Assembly: GCF_002215035.1 (NCBI RefSeq)
Contig: NZ_NKFP01000004.1
Span: 1,294,691 to 1,358,690, forward strand
Length of the DNA: 64,000 nt
Source of the DNA: Leptolyngbya ohadii IS1
Lineage (GTDB): Bacteria > Cyanobacteriota > Cyanobacteriia > Elainellales > Elainellaceae
Direction of reading: 5' to 3'
Part shown: positions 43,417 to 52,566 of the stretch, one piece after another
How the letters are laid out: the number at the start of each line of letters is the position of its first letter
Numbering within the stretch: the first letter of the stretch is position 1
Position numbers and translations under genes: made by a program
The notes under the pieces: model-generated
The model's input: only the letters and a program-made list of their open reading frames with translations
Database searches by the model: none
Told to the model about the DNA's origin: nothing

Positions 43417-44499
43417 ATGACGACTACTCTTCAGCGTCGCGAATCCGCGAACCTGTGGGAGCAGTTCTGCAACTGGATCACCTCCACCGACAACCGCCTC
43501 TACATCGGCTGGTTCGGCGTTCTGATGATCCCCACCCTGCTGGCTGCTGCTACTTGCTACATCATCGCTTTCATCGCTGCTCCTCCCGTGGACATCGATG
43601 GTATCCGTGAACCCGTCGCTGGTTCTCTGATCTACGGCAACAACATCATTACCGGTGCTGTCGTTCCTTCCTCGAACGCGATCGGTCTGCACTTCTACCC
43701 CATCTGGGAAGCGGCTTCTCTCGACGAGTGGCTGTACAACGGTGGTCCCTACCAACTGGTGGTGTTCCACTTCCTGATCGGCGTGTTCTGCTACATGGGT
43801 CGTGAGTGGGAACTGTCGTACCGTCTGGGTATGCGCCCCTGGATCTGTGTGGCTTACTCCGCTCCTGTGGCTGCTGCAACGGCTGTGTTCCTGATCTACC
43901 CGATCGGACAGGGTTCGTTCTCGGATGGGATGCCCCTGGGTATCTCTGGCACGTTCAACTTCATGTTCGTGTTCCAGGCAGAGCACAACATCCTGATGCA
44001 CCCCTTCCACATGCTGGGTGTGGCGGGTGTGTTCGGTGGCTCTCTGTTCTCTGCAATGCACGGTTCCTTGGTGACGTCTTCGCTGGTGCGTGAGACGACC
44101 GAGACCGAGTCGCAGAACTACGGCTACAAGTTCGGACAAGAAGAAGAGACCTACAACATCGTGGCAGCCCACGGCTACTTCGGTCGTCTCATCTTCCAAT
44201 ATGCTTCGTTCAACAACTCTCGTGCACTGCACTTCTTCCTGGGTGCATGGCCTGTAATCGGGATTTGGTTCACGGCGCTGGGCATCAGCACGATGGCGTT
44301 CAACCTGAACGGGTTCAACTTCAACCAGAGCATCCTGGATTCTCAGGGTCGTGTAGTGAACACCTGGGCAGACGTACTGAACCGTGCGAACCTGGGTATG
44401 GAAGTGATGCACGAGCGCAATGCTCACAACTTCCCGCTTGACCTGGCTGCTGGCGAAGCTGCTCCTGTGGCGCTGACCGCTCCTGCCGTCAACGGCTAA
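43417..44499 (+). CDS. psbA: Photosystem II D1 protein (E130 form)
   Basis: A 360-residue thylakoid membrane protein that carries the primary charge separation and binds most Mn-cluster ligands. Five membrane helices; Tyr161, His190, His198, Asp170, His215, His332, Glu333 and Asp342 all fall in conserved sequence. The C-terminus after the CtpA site (DLA344) is a 16-residue extension. Residue 130 is Glu ([11 protein letters not shown]), the high-light D1:2-type variant rather than the Gln130 D1:1 form. Codon use is strongly biased toward C-ending codons, as expected for a highly expressed gene. A strong terminator follows. It is probably one of several psbA copies in the genome. Confidence 0.98.
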   Translation: MTTTLQRRESANLWEQFCNWITSTDNRLYIGWFGVLMIPTLLAAATCYIIAFIAAPPVDIDGIREPVAGSLIYGNNIITGAVVPSSNAIGLHFYPIWEAASLDEWLYNGGPYQLVVFHFLIGVFCYMGREWELSYRLGMRPWICVAYSAPVAAATAVFLIYPIGQGSFSDGMPLGISGTFNFMFVFQAEHNILMHPFHMLGVAGVFGGSLFSAMHGSLVTSSLVRETTETESQNYGYKFGQEEETYNIVAAHGYFGRLIFQYASFNNSRALHFFLGAWPVIGIWFTALGISTMAFNLNGFNFNQSILDSQGRVVNTWADVLNRANLGMEVMHERNAHNFPLDLAAGEAAPVALTAPAVNG

Positions 44500-44526
44500 A
44501 CAAATCGTTTAATTTGACAGGTTTGG

Positions 44527-44554
44527 GGCACCTCCTGCGGGAGGTGTCTTTTTT
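44527..44554 (+). terminator. Rho-independent terminator of psbA
   Basis: GGCACCTCC, loop TGCG, GGAGGTGTC, then TTTTTT, 28 bases after the psbA stop. Confidence 0.92.
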
Positions 44555-44722
44555 GCTGCCAGTCATTTCTTGGGTCTCATCCATCCTAATTTTCCTAATT
44601 CTTCTAATTTCCCGGTGCAAAGTTAAAATTTGCAGCTATTATTCCCTCTTAGTCTGCCCTGTACAGTTGCAAATTCTGCCCAGAGCGATTAGTATTTTTG
44701 TACTTAACCCTAATTTCCCGAC

Positions 44723-47700
44723 GTGTACATCAAGCGCGTTGAGCTATCCCACTTCAAGTCCTTTGGCGGTACGACAGCGGTTCCTCTGCTGCCTGGGTTT
44801 ACGGTGATTTCAGGTCCAAATGGCTCCGGGAAATCAAACATTCTGGATGCGCTGCTGTTTGCACTGGGTCTGTCTAGCTCAAAAGGAATGCGAGCAGAGC
44901 GACTGCCCGACCTGGTGAATCAGAGCCAAATGGGGCGTGGTCGATCCATGGTGGAAGCAAGTGTCACCGTTACGTTTGCCCTGGAGGAGGAAGATTGGAT
45001 CGGCGGCGATCGCGACACTCAGGAAGAAGGCAATGCCGAGCAACCTGACGGCAACCCCGAATTCGTCCAGTCCGAGGATTTAGGGGCAGAAGCAGAAAAC
45101 CATCAACAGAACGGTCACGCTATAAATGGTCATGCTACAAATGGTCGCACGAACGGTAATACGCCAGCTTCTCCTGCACTAAACGGTCATCTCCGCGAGT
45201 GGAACGTTACTCGCAAACTGCGTGTTACCCAGCAGGGCACCTACACTTCCAGCTATGCCATCAACGGTGTACCCTGTACCCTGACTGAACTGCACGAGCA
45301 GCTCCACAAGTTCCGCATTTATCCCGAAGGCTACAACGTCGTTTTGCAGGGGGACGTTACCAGCATCATTTCGATGAATCCGCGGGAACGGCGGGAGATT
45401 ATTGATGAGCTAGCTGGGGTTGCTGCCTTCGATCGAAAAATTATTCAAGCAAGAGAAAAGCTAGATGCTGTGAAGGAGCGGGAGGAGAAATTCCGCATTG
45501 TAGAACGGGAACTGATGGCGCAGCGCGATCGCCTCTCTCAGGATCGCATCAAAGCCGAGAAATATCAGCGGCTCAAGGCAGATCTTCAGCTTAAGTCTCA
45601 CTGGGAGGCTGTTCTCGTCTGGCAGGGTCAAGTCAAGCAGGCAGATCAGCTTCGGGTGCAGATTGCAGCAGGCGATCGGACGCAGGCAGAACTTCAGACT
45701 CAGATCGCCGGGTTTTCACAGCAAATTCAAGCAGCGGTAGCAGAACTGGATCGACTGAATGCCAGGGTCAAGGCACTGGGAGAAGACGAACTCCTCGCGC
45801 TTCAGGCAACCCTGGCGACTCGTGAGGCGGAGCTGCGGCAGCTTCAGCGACAGGAACAAACCCTGCTGGATGCCAGCAAAGAGATCGCAGCTAACTTGGA
45901 GAAAACTCAGCGAGAAATCCAGGAGCAAATTGGCTCACTGGAACAGGTAACGCAAGAGAAAAATCGGCTTGAAACCGAAACGATCGTTTCTTTACAGGCA
46001 GAATACAGCACTGCACAGCAGTCTCTAGAGGCCAGTCGGGAGGCAGCTAGCTCGATCGCCTCGGCGTCAGAAGCCTGGGTTCAGGAGCAAACCGCACTCA
46101 GACACACGATCGAGTCGATCCTGCAAACCTTAGAACCTCAACGGACGGAGCAGGCTCGTCTTCAGGAGCGTGTAACTCAGCTTCGCCAAAAAATTGCGGA
46201 ACAGACAGATACGTTGGGGACGATCGCCGCCGAGATCGCTGCAAAGCAGACAGAACGCACGGAAACGGAAAATCGGCTTGCCCAGTTTCAGCGGGAAGTG
46301 GATACCCTGATTTTGATCCATCAGCAGGCGGAACGGGAGTTGCAGACCCAGCAGGAAACCCAGGCACGGCTTTTGCGAGAACAGCGGGAAAAGCAGCGTC
46401 AGCTCGACAAACTCGAAGCACAGATTCAGGCAGTGCGGGAGACGCAGGGCACAGGCACGACGCAGATGCTTCTGGAAGCAGGACTGCCGGGAATTTGCGG
46501 TGTAGTGGCACAGCTGGGGCGAGTCGATCCTCAGTTTCAGCTTGCGCTGGAGATTGCGGCGGGTGGACGGCTGGCACAGCTTGTCGTAGAGGATGACGGC
46601 GTTGCAGCAGCAGGAATTGCACTGCTCAAGCAAAAACGAGCAGGACGGGCAACCTTTCTACCGCTCAACAAAATCAGACCGCCCCAGGTGACGCCGATCG
46701 CTAACTGGAAACGTCCAGAGGGCTTTATTGACTACGCCAGCAATCTAATTGAATGTGACGATCGCTATAAGGACGTATTCGCCTATGTGTTTGGCGGCAC
46801 GGTGGTCTTTCAAACGCTGGAGGCTGCCCGACGCCACATGGGGCAATACCGGATTGTGACGCTGGACGGAGAACTGCTGGAACCCAGTGGGGCGATGACG
46901 GGGGGTAGTTTTCAGTCTCAGCGGGGGTCGCTGCATTTCGGCACAGTGGAACCTGCGGAATCAGCGGAAGTCGTGGCGCTACGCGACCGCTTACGGGAGA
47001 TCGATCGAATTCTGGATCGGTGTCAGGAGGCGATCGATCGGGAGAATCGCACGGTGCGGCAGCAGGGTCAGGCGTTGCAGGAAGCCCGTCAGCAGTATCG
47101 TGAAATCCAGATTCAGACGGAGCAAATTCAGCATCAGCTTGCCCATGCGGTGGCGCAGGAAGGGCAGCTCCGGACGCAAATCTCCCACTTCACTCAGGAA
47201 CTCACTACGGCGCAGGAGCGGCTGCACGTTCTCGAGCAGGACTTGCCCCAGCAGGAAGCGGAGCTGAATCGGCAGCGACAGATTTTGGCGGAACTGGAGC
47301 AGTCCCAGACCCACAGCGAATGGCAGCAGATGCAGGCAATTATTCGATCGAAGGAAGCGGAACTGAGCGATCGGCAGCTTGCCCTTCAGAGCGCAATGCG
47401 ACGGCTTCAGGATCTGGAAACCCAACGGCAGCGCATTCAGGAAAAAACCAATCAGCTCCGTCAGCGGTTGCAGGAATGCCGGACGCAGCAGGCGGATCAG
47501 CTCAATCAGCGATCGGGCCTCAGCACCCAACAAACAACTCTGCGAAATCAAATTACCGAAGCTCAGTCTGCCCTGGCAAACCTGGATCAAACTCTGGCAG
47601 CGGAGAAGCAGGTGCGCGATCGGGCAGAACGGCAGCTGAGGGAGCAGCAAAACCAGCAGCAGCAGCTTGAATGGCAGGTGCAAAAGCTCCATGAAACCCA

Positions 47701-48463
47701 GCAAACTCGCCGCCAGGAACTCACGACCCTTCAGGAGCAAATCGAAACCCAGCGGGACGAACTGCCCGATCCCTTGCCCGAAATTCCTGAAACGATTACT
47801 GACCTCACCGCCCTACAGCATGAACTGCGATCGCTGCAAAAACGCCTCCAGGCAATGGAGCCTGTAAATATGCTGGCACTGGAGGAATACGATCGTACCC
47901 AGGCACGACTGGAAGAACTGAGCCAGAAGCTCTCAACGCTGGATGAGGAGCGGACGGAACTGCTGCTGCGAATCGAAAATTTCACGACACTGCGCCAGCG
48001 AGCTTTCAAGGAAGCCTTTGACGCAGTAAATCAAAACTTTCAGGCAATTTTTGCAGAGCTTTCGGATGGGGATGGCTATTTGCAGCTCGACAATCCCCAA
48101 GATCCTTTTGCGAGTGGGCTGAATCTAGTTGCTCACCCAAAGGGCAAACCTGTACAGCGACTTGCATCTATGTCTGGAGGCGAGAAGTCCCTGACAGCGC
48201 TCAGCTTTATCTTTGCCCTACAACGCTACCGCCCCTCGCCTTTCTACGCCTTCGACGAGGTGGATATGTTCCTGGACGGTGCCAATGTGGAACGACTTTC
48301 AAAGATGATTAAGCATCAGACCCAGCAGGCACAGTTTATTGTGGTCAGTCTACGGCGACCGATGATTGAAGCGGCCCAGCGGACGATCGGCGTGACCCAG
48401 GCAAGAGGGGCATACACTCAGGTTTTGGGCATTGACTTGCAGGCACAGCCCGCCTCTAGCTAA
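44723..48463 (+). CDS. smc: Chromosome segregation protein SMC
   Basis: A 1,246-residue structural-maintenance-of-chromosomes ATPase. N-terminal Walker A is VISGPNGSGKSNILDALLFA. Two long coiled coils flank the hinge (about residues 580-700: LLEAGLPGICGVVAQLGRVD, then GRATFLPLNKIRP). The C-terminal head has the ABC signature MSGGEKSLTALSFIFALQRY and Walker B FYAFDEVDMFLDGANVERL. Unusual is a low-complexity insertion in the N-terminal head (about residues 105-155) with repeated NGH(A)/NGR/NGN units. Start: GTG (MYIKRVELSHFKSFGG), matching family N-termini. No scpA/scpB next door, which is common in cyanobacteria. Confidence 0.97.
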   Translation: MYIKRVELSHFKSFGGTTAVPLLPGFTVISGPNGSGKSNILDALLFALGLSSSKGMRAERLPDLVNQSQMGRGRSMVEASVTVTFALEEEDWIGGDRDTQEEGNAEQPDGNPEFVQSEDLGAEAENHQQNGHAINGHATNGRTNGNTPASPALNGHLREWNVTRKLRVTQQGTYTSSYAINGVPCTLTELHEQLHKFRIYPEGYNVVLQGDVTSIISMNPRERREIIDELAGVAAFDRKIIQAREKLDAVKEREEKFRIVERELMAQRDRLSQDRIKAEKYQRLKADLQLKSHWEAVLVWQGQVKQADQLRVQIAAGDRTQAELQTQIAGFSQQIQAAVAELDRLNARVKALGEDELLALQATLATREAELRQLQRQEQTLLDASKEIAANLEKTQREIQEQIGSLEQVTQEKNRLETETIVSLQAEYSTAQQSLEASREAASSIASASEAWVQEQTALRHTIESILQTLEPQRTEQARLQERVTQLRQKIAEQTDTLGTIAAEIAAKQTERTETENRLAQFQREVDTLILIHQQAERELQTQQETQARLLREQREKQRQLDKLEAQIQAVRETQGTGTTQMLLEAGLPGICGVVAQLGRVDPQFQLALEIAAGGRLAQLVVEDDGVAAAGIALLKQKRAGRATFLPLNKIRPPQVTPIANWKRPEGFIDYASNLIECDDRYKDVFAYVFGGTVVFQTLEAARRHMGQYRIVTLDGELLEPSGAMTGGSFQSQRGSLHFGTVEPAESAEVVALRDRLREIDRILDRCQEAIDRENRTVRQQGQALQEARQQYREIQIQTEQIQHQLAHAVAQEGQLRTQISHFTQELTTAQERLHVLEQDLPQQEAELNRQRQILAELEQSQTHSEWQQMQAIIRSKEAELSDRQLALQSAMRRLQDLETQRQRIQEKTNQLRQRLQECRTQQADQLNQRSGLSTQQTTLRNQITEAQSALANLDQTLAAEKQVRDRAERQLREQQNQQQQLEWQVQKLHETQQTRRQELTTLQEQIETQRDELPDPLPEIPETITDLTALQHELRSLQKRLQAMEPVNMLALEEYDRTQARLEELSQKLSTLDEERTELLLRIENFTTLRQRAFKEAFDAVNQNFQAIFAELSDGDGYLQLDNPQDPFASGLNLVAHPKGKPVQRLASMSGGEKSLTALSFIFALQRYRPSPFYAFDEVDMFLDGANVERLSKMIKHQTQQAQFIVVSLRRPMIEAAQRTIGVTQARGAYTQVLGIDLQAQPASS

Positions 48464-48666
48464 ATCAGCAAAAATAACCAGCGTCCGTTATAGTGGAATA
48501 ACCTTTCAGGAGTAGTCCAACCGTTCTAAGGTTGAATTTAGAGCTGGATCTGGGGTTGAATCTATTCTTGATTGTTATTGCCTAATATTGATATCTGACG
48601 GTATCTCTATTAGATTGATTCAAACTGCACGAATGCTAAACGCGGTTTCGGGATTGGGACGCGCAA

Positions 48667-49647
48667 ATGAATTTTGAACAACAGTATTGCCAACGGGCTG
48701 ACCTGATCGGAATCCAGTTAATTACCCGCGACGGGGGAAAACGGCTAGGCGTGGTCAGCCAGCTTTGGGTCGATGTCGATCGCCGGGAAGTGGTTGCGAT
48801 CGGAATTCGCGAGAGTATGCTGGGAGGAGTGCTATCCCAGGAGCAGCGCACGGTTTTGCTGAGCAGTATTAACCAGATTGGGGACGTGCTGCTGGTAGAA
48901 GACGACAATGTGATTGAGGATGACTTCAACACAGAGGCGTACAGCAAGCTGATTAACAGTGAAGTCATCACCGAAACGGGTGAAATGCTGGGCAAGGTGC
49001 GCGGCTTTAAGTTTGACAAGCGCGATGGTCGGGTAGAGTCGATCGTAATTGCTACCTTTGGTTTGCCCCAAATCCCTGACAATCTGGTCAGCACCTACGA
49101 ACTATCAATGGATGAGGTGGTCAGCAGCGGACCCGATCGTCTAATTGTCTTTGAAGGTGCGGAGGAGAAGCTGAGTCAGCTCACGGTGGGACTGCTAGAA
49201 CGAATTGGCATTGCCAGACCTGCCTGGGCAAGAGATGAGGATGATGCCTACGTCACGCCCACTGCGGCGGTGAATCAATTGCCCTCTGGAATTCGCACCC
49301 CCGTTGAGCCGCTGCAAAGCAGAACTCCTGCGGCAGAGCAAACCTGGGATGAGGATAATTGGAGCGAGGCACAGCCCAGCCGTCAGCTTCGGGAACTGCG
49401 TCAGCCAGAACCCGTTTATCTGGAAGAGGAGGATAACTGGGGCGGCAGGCAGCAGCAATACGCCGAGATGGAATATGAGGAAATTCCTGCCGAGCGTCCA
49501 GAATACAGACAGGTAGATTATTCGGCACCCGATGAGGACCTGACGAAGGACGCCTGGGCAGACGATGAAAATCCTCAGCCTTCCCCCCCAGTCAATCTTC
49601 CTGAGCGGCGGCGAGTCGTGGAATACGAGGAAGAGACAGATTATTAG
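48667..49647 (+). CDS. PRC-barrel domain protein
   Basis: A 326-residue cytoplasmic protein. Two PRC-barrel-like domains: the first about 5-85 (LIGIQLITRDGGKRLGVVSQ, then DVDRREVVAIGIRE), the second about 95-175 (LINSEVITETGEMLGKVRGF, then KRDGRVESIVIATFG). An acidic, disordered tail of about 140 residues follows, rich in Glu/Asp/Gln/Pro. PRC barrels occur in RimM and in the photosynthetic reaction-centre H subunit; in cyanobacteria such double-PRC proteins are conserved but of unknown role. Start: ATG at 48667. It follows smc after 203 bases and ends before a terminator. Confidence 0.87.
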   Translation: MNFEQQYCQRADLIGIQLITRDGGKRLGVVSQLWVDVDRREVVAIGIRESMLGGVLSQEQRTVLLSSINQIGDVLLVEDDNVIEDDFNTEAYSKLINSEVITETGEMLGKVRGFKFDKRDGRVESIVIATFGLPQIPDNLVSTYELSMDEVVSSGPDRLIVFEGAEEKLSQLTVGLLERIGIARPAWARDEDDAYVTPTAAVNQLPSGIRTPVEPLQSRTPAAEQTWDEDNWSEAQPSRQLRELRQPEPVYLEEEDNWGGRQQQYAEMEYEEIPAERPEYRQVDYSAPDEDLTKDAWADDENPQPSPPVNLPERRRVVEYEEETDY

Positions 49648-49686
49648 GAGATCACGGAGACCACAAGAATTTCAGAGATCACAGTC

Positions 49687-49707
49687 AGGGGCAGCAGCCC
49701 CTTTTTG
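49687..49707 (+). terminator. Rho-independent terminator after the PRC-barrel gene
   Basis: AGGGGC, loop AGCA, GCCCCT, then TTTTT, 40 bases after the stop of the PRC-barrel gene and before convergent kaiC. Confidence 0.82.
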
Positions 49708-49832
49708 CTTTCTTCTACAAATTTGCTTCCTTCTACAAACTCAAAAATTTGTACGACTCTGGCTTTCCTTACCCATGCCTAGCCCTGGTGAAGGAATTGT
49801 AATCGAGAAAAAAATCGAGAGAATAGGGAGTT

Positions 49833-51416
49833 CTAACGCTCTGGCGTTCCTTCCTCTGTAGACTTCTCCTGGAAGCCGCGAACGATACGAGATAGCTCGT
49901 TCTTCTCGTCGATGCTGACCCTTGTTGGCGAACCGCTAATAATGCGCTCGAAGTTGCGGAAAGAATCCTTAATTTCCGGACCCCGCTCGCTAATGACATA
50001 CTCACGGATGCCCTTATCGTGCCAGGAGCCGCGCATCTTGAAGACGTTGATTGCTCGTGCCATTTCGCCGCGAATCTCAACGTATTGGAGCAGAATAATG
50101 GTATCGGTAATAGTAGAGATATGGGAATCGGTGATAGAGTTTGACCCCATAAACTGATCCGAAGTATTGGTAAAAAATCCAGTGATTTCTTCCTGCTTGG
50201 CAAATCCCGTAACACCAATTACGAACTGACGGAAGGCATTGTTGCTGACTCCTCGCGCCAGAGCAGATAGGGAATCGATCGCAATTCGGGAAGGCTTAAA
50301 CTCTGCAATCTCAGACTTAATGATTTGCAGGTGATCCTCTAAGCCCGCAGATTCCGGGTAGGCGCAGATAATTTTCAGTAAGCCACGCTGCTCCAGATCC
50401 TCGAAATCAATGCCCCAGGAGTAGGCGTTGCGGGAGAGCTGGGCACGGGACTCCTCGTAGGCAAACAGCAGAGCGCGTTCCCCAATACGACAGCCATCCT
50501 GAAGGAATTTGCTGACCAGCAGAGTTTTCCCGGTTCCCGTCGCCCCCGTTGCCAGAATGATCGAATCTCTGAAAAAGCCGCCGCCGCACATCTCGTCCAG
50601 CGTTTTCACCCCGCAGGATACCCGCACATTGGACGATCGCTGAGTCAGACGCATTGCTCCTAGCGGGAAGATGTTGATCCCCTGATCGGTGATAGTGAAG
50701 GGATACTCGCCCTTCATGTGGGTTGTACCGCGCAGCTTCAGAATTTCGATCGTGCGTCGGCGTCGCTCTCCTTCCAGAACATTACGGACGATCGCCACGT
50801 TATCAGAAACAAATTCTTCGACGCCAAATCGTGCAACCGGACCGTATTCCTCGATTCGCTCCGTCGTCATGATCGTTGTTGCACCCACCTGCTTCAGGCG
50901 AGCCACCAACCGAAAGATTTCTCTCCGCACCACCGAGGCAGCGTCGTACTGCTGAAACACCGCCGTCACAGAGTCGATCGAGACTCGTTTTGCCTTGTAC
51001 TTGCGGATGGCGTACTGGATTCGCTCAATCAGGGCAGAGAGGTCGAAATTACCGATGACATCCTGCCCTTCGGGATCGGGAGAAGCATCAAGGATAAAAA
51101 GCTTGCCCTCATCAATTAGCTTCTGTAAATCCCAGCCAAAACTAAAGGCATTTTTAATAATATCGGCGGGCGATTCTTCAAAGGTGACAAAGATACCCGG
51201 TTCATCAAAATATGTAATACCGCTGTAAAGGAACTGGACAGCAAATAGCGTTTTACCCGTGCCCGATGTGCCGCTGACCAACGTTGTTCTGCCCGAAGGT
51301 AGCCCACCATGGCTGATGTCGTCGAACCCTTCAATCATGGTACGGATTTTTTGAACCCCTACCAGGGTTTGACCGTTTTGCTCGCTCAGCTGTCCATCCT
51401 GATTCGTCTGGGTCAT
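49833..51416 (-). CDS. kaiC: Circadian clock ATPase/kinase KaiC
   Basis: A 527-residue double-domain RecA-like protein, closely matching Synechococcus KaiC throughout. CI: Walker A SGTSGTGKTLFAVQFLY, catalytic Glu pair in FVTFEESP, IEEYGPVARFGVEEFVSD. CII: Walker A ATGATGTGKTLLVSKFLQ, Glu pair in LFAYEESRAQL, the phosphorylation pair Ser-Thr in SITDSHISTITDTIILLQY (about residues 434-435, matching S431/T432), then GEMARAINVFKMRGSWHDKG. The C-terminal tail (IVRGFQEKSTEEGTPER) carries the KaiA-binding segment. It is the core oscillator: autophosphorylation stimulated by KaiA, reversed with KaiB. Start: ATG at 51416. An unusually long spacer separates it from kaiB. Confidence 0.98.
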   Translation of the reverse strand: MTQTNQDGQLSEQNGQTLVGVQKIRTMIEGFDDISHGGLPSGRTTLVSGTSGTGKTLFAVQFLYSGITYFDEPGIFVTFEESPADIIKNAFSFGWDLQKLIDEGKLFILDASPDPEGQDVIGNFDLSALIERIQYAIRKYKAKRVSIDSVTAVFQQYDAASVVRREIFRLVARLKQVGATTIMTTERIEEYGPVARFGVEEFVSDNVAIVRNVLEGERRRRTIEILKLRGTTHMKGEYPFTITDQGINIFPLGAMRLTQRSSNVRVSCGVKTLDEMCGGGFFRDSIILATGATGTGKTLLVSKFLQDGCRIGERALLFAYEESRAQLSRNAYSWGIDFEDLEQRGLLKIICAYPESAGLEDHLQIIKSEIAEFKPSRIAIDSLSALARGVSNNAFRQFVIGVTGFAKQEEITGFFTNTSDQFMGSNSITDSHISTITDTIILLQYVEIRGEMARAINVFKMRGSWHDKGIREYVISERGPEIKDSFRNFERIISGSPTRVSIDEKNELSRIVRGFQEKSTEEGTPER

Positions 51417-51950
51417 GAGTTAACGTAGCCTTTACTTAAATCAATTAAATCAATTAGTGCGTTAATCAGGGCGTTGAATAGGAATGAGACGTGATACAGC
51501 AAACCGACTCTGATGTTGCAGTCCCAACTGGCATAGCTTCTTTGCCACACCAAACTGTGAGGTCACAGCGCAATGGCATAGGGTGTAACAGCATAGTGTG
51601 TCGAGCGCGAACTAACCTGCATTTGCTTTGAATTGACCAACATTTTTGAATAAAACAATAGATTTTTACTTAAAGAACCCTGCTTAAATCACTTCTTCCA
51701 AACACTGTCTAATCTGACACTTAACTCACGATTTAGACCCCTGGTTCAACCCATAACCATTATCAACAACGCTTTTCAGTTGCGATATCATATCAGTTCC
51801 AGAGACACAATCTACTTTTCAGCCCTATTTTTGACCCAAATTTCTGAACTCAATCTTGACCCCAAACTGTCATCCGGAACTGCTAATTGCGTCCTGACTC
51901 GGCTTCCGAAACTTACAGTCTCATCGAACAGCCTCATCGAAACAAACGCC
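51417..51950. promoter_or_regulatory. Long kaiB-kaiC spacer
   Basis: 534 bases between the kaiB stop and the kaiC start (both minus strand), where most cyanobacteria have a short gap and a kaiBC dicistron. A plus-strand open frame here overlaps the end of kaiB and lacks family character. The region near 51420-51470 has TCAATTAAA(T)CAATTAG repeats. It could hold a separate kaiC promoter; no clear consensus pair was found. Confidence 0.55.
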
Positions 51951-52286
51951 CTATTCCGACTCTTCGATCGAGTCAAAATCGGTTTCCTCATCTTGCAATT
52001 CATCGTAGAGGAGATCAAGCCCGATTAACACTCGCTCGCGATCGGAGAGATCGCCAATAATTTTGCGAACCGGAGGCGGCAGAATTTTTGCCAGGGTGGG
52101 AGTCGCCAAGATTTTATCTTCTTCAGCAAGCTGGGGATTTTTAAGCACATCAATGACTTTGAGTGCATAGACCCCCTGAAACTCTTTCTCCAAAATGTTG
52201 TTAAGCGTTTTTAACGCTCGCACCGAATTCGGTGTATTTCCGGCGACATAAAGTTTAAGAATGTAGGTCTTTTTCAAAGGACTCAT
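51951..52286 (-). CDS. kaiB: Circadian clock protein KaiB
   Basis: A 111-residue thioredoxin-like fold-switching protein: [20 protein letters not shown], then [20 protein letters not shown], and the C-terminal [20 protein letters not shown] followed by an acidic tail. All match KaiB of the standard clock. In its fold-switched state it binds the KaiC CI ring and sequesters KaiA. Start: ATG at 52286. It sits between kaiA (280 bases upstream) and kaiC (534 bases downstream), each with its own potential promoter region. Confidence 0.97.
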   Translation of the reverse strand: MSPLKKTYILKLYVAGNTPNSVRALKTLNNILEKEFQGVYALKVIDVLKNPQLAEEDKILATPTLAKILPPPVRKIIGDLSDRERVLIGLDLLYDELQDEETDFDSIEESE

Positions 52287-52566
52287 GGAACATGGAGATA
52301 GGTTAATGCCTTAATCGTGACTTACTGTAATCCTGACTTAACTGTATTAGCTGTAGGAGTCGGCGCACATTCCACGGCAATCACACCACAGCAATCACAA
52401 AGATACCATCATACTGAGCCTGTCTGAATTCGACAATGACGGTTCTACGGCAATCAGGACGCGAAACAGGAGGATGATAGACCCAGCTTTCGGGCAGTCG
52501 GCAAACCCACGAAGTCCATTCAGAAGGTCTAAGCCACAGGATTTAAGTATCAAAAGTTACCAGCTT

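Noticed and set aside
43384..44427. A 347-codon open frame on the minus strand overlapping psbA
   Set aside because: Its composition is an antisense reflection of the strong psbA codon bias (C-ending codons keep the opposite strand free of stops). Its residues (His/Arg/Glu/Val-rich) fit no family.
46991..47740. A 249-codon minus-strand open frame inside smc
   Set aside because: Leu-rich shadow of the Gln-rich coiled-coil coding strand; smc itself is certain.
51780..52028. A small open frame in the kaiB-kaiC gap
   Set aside because: It overlaps the end of kaiB on the opposite strand and has no recognisable feature.
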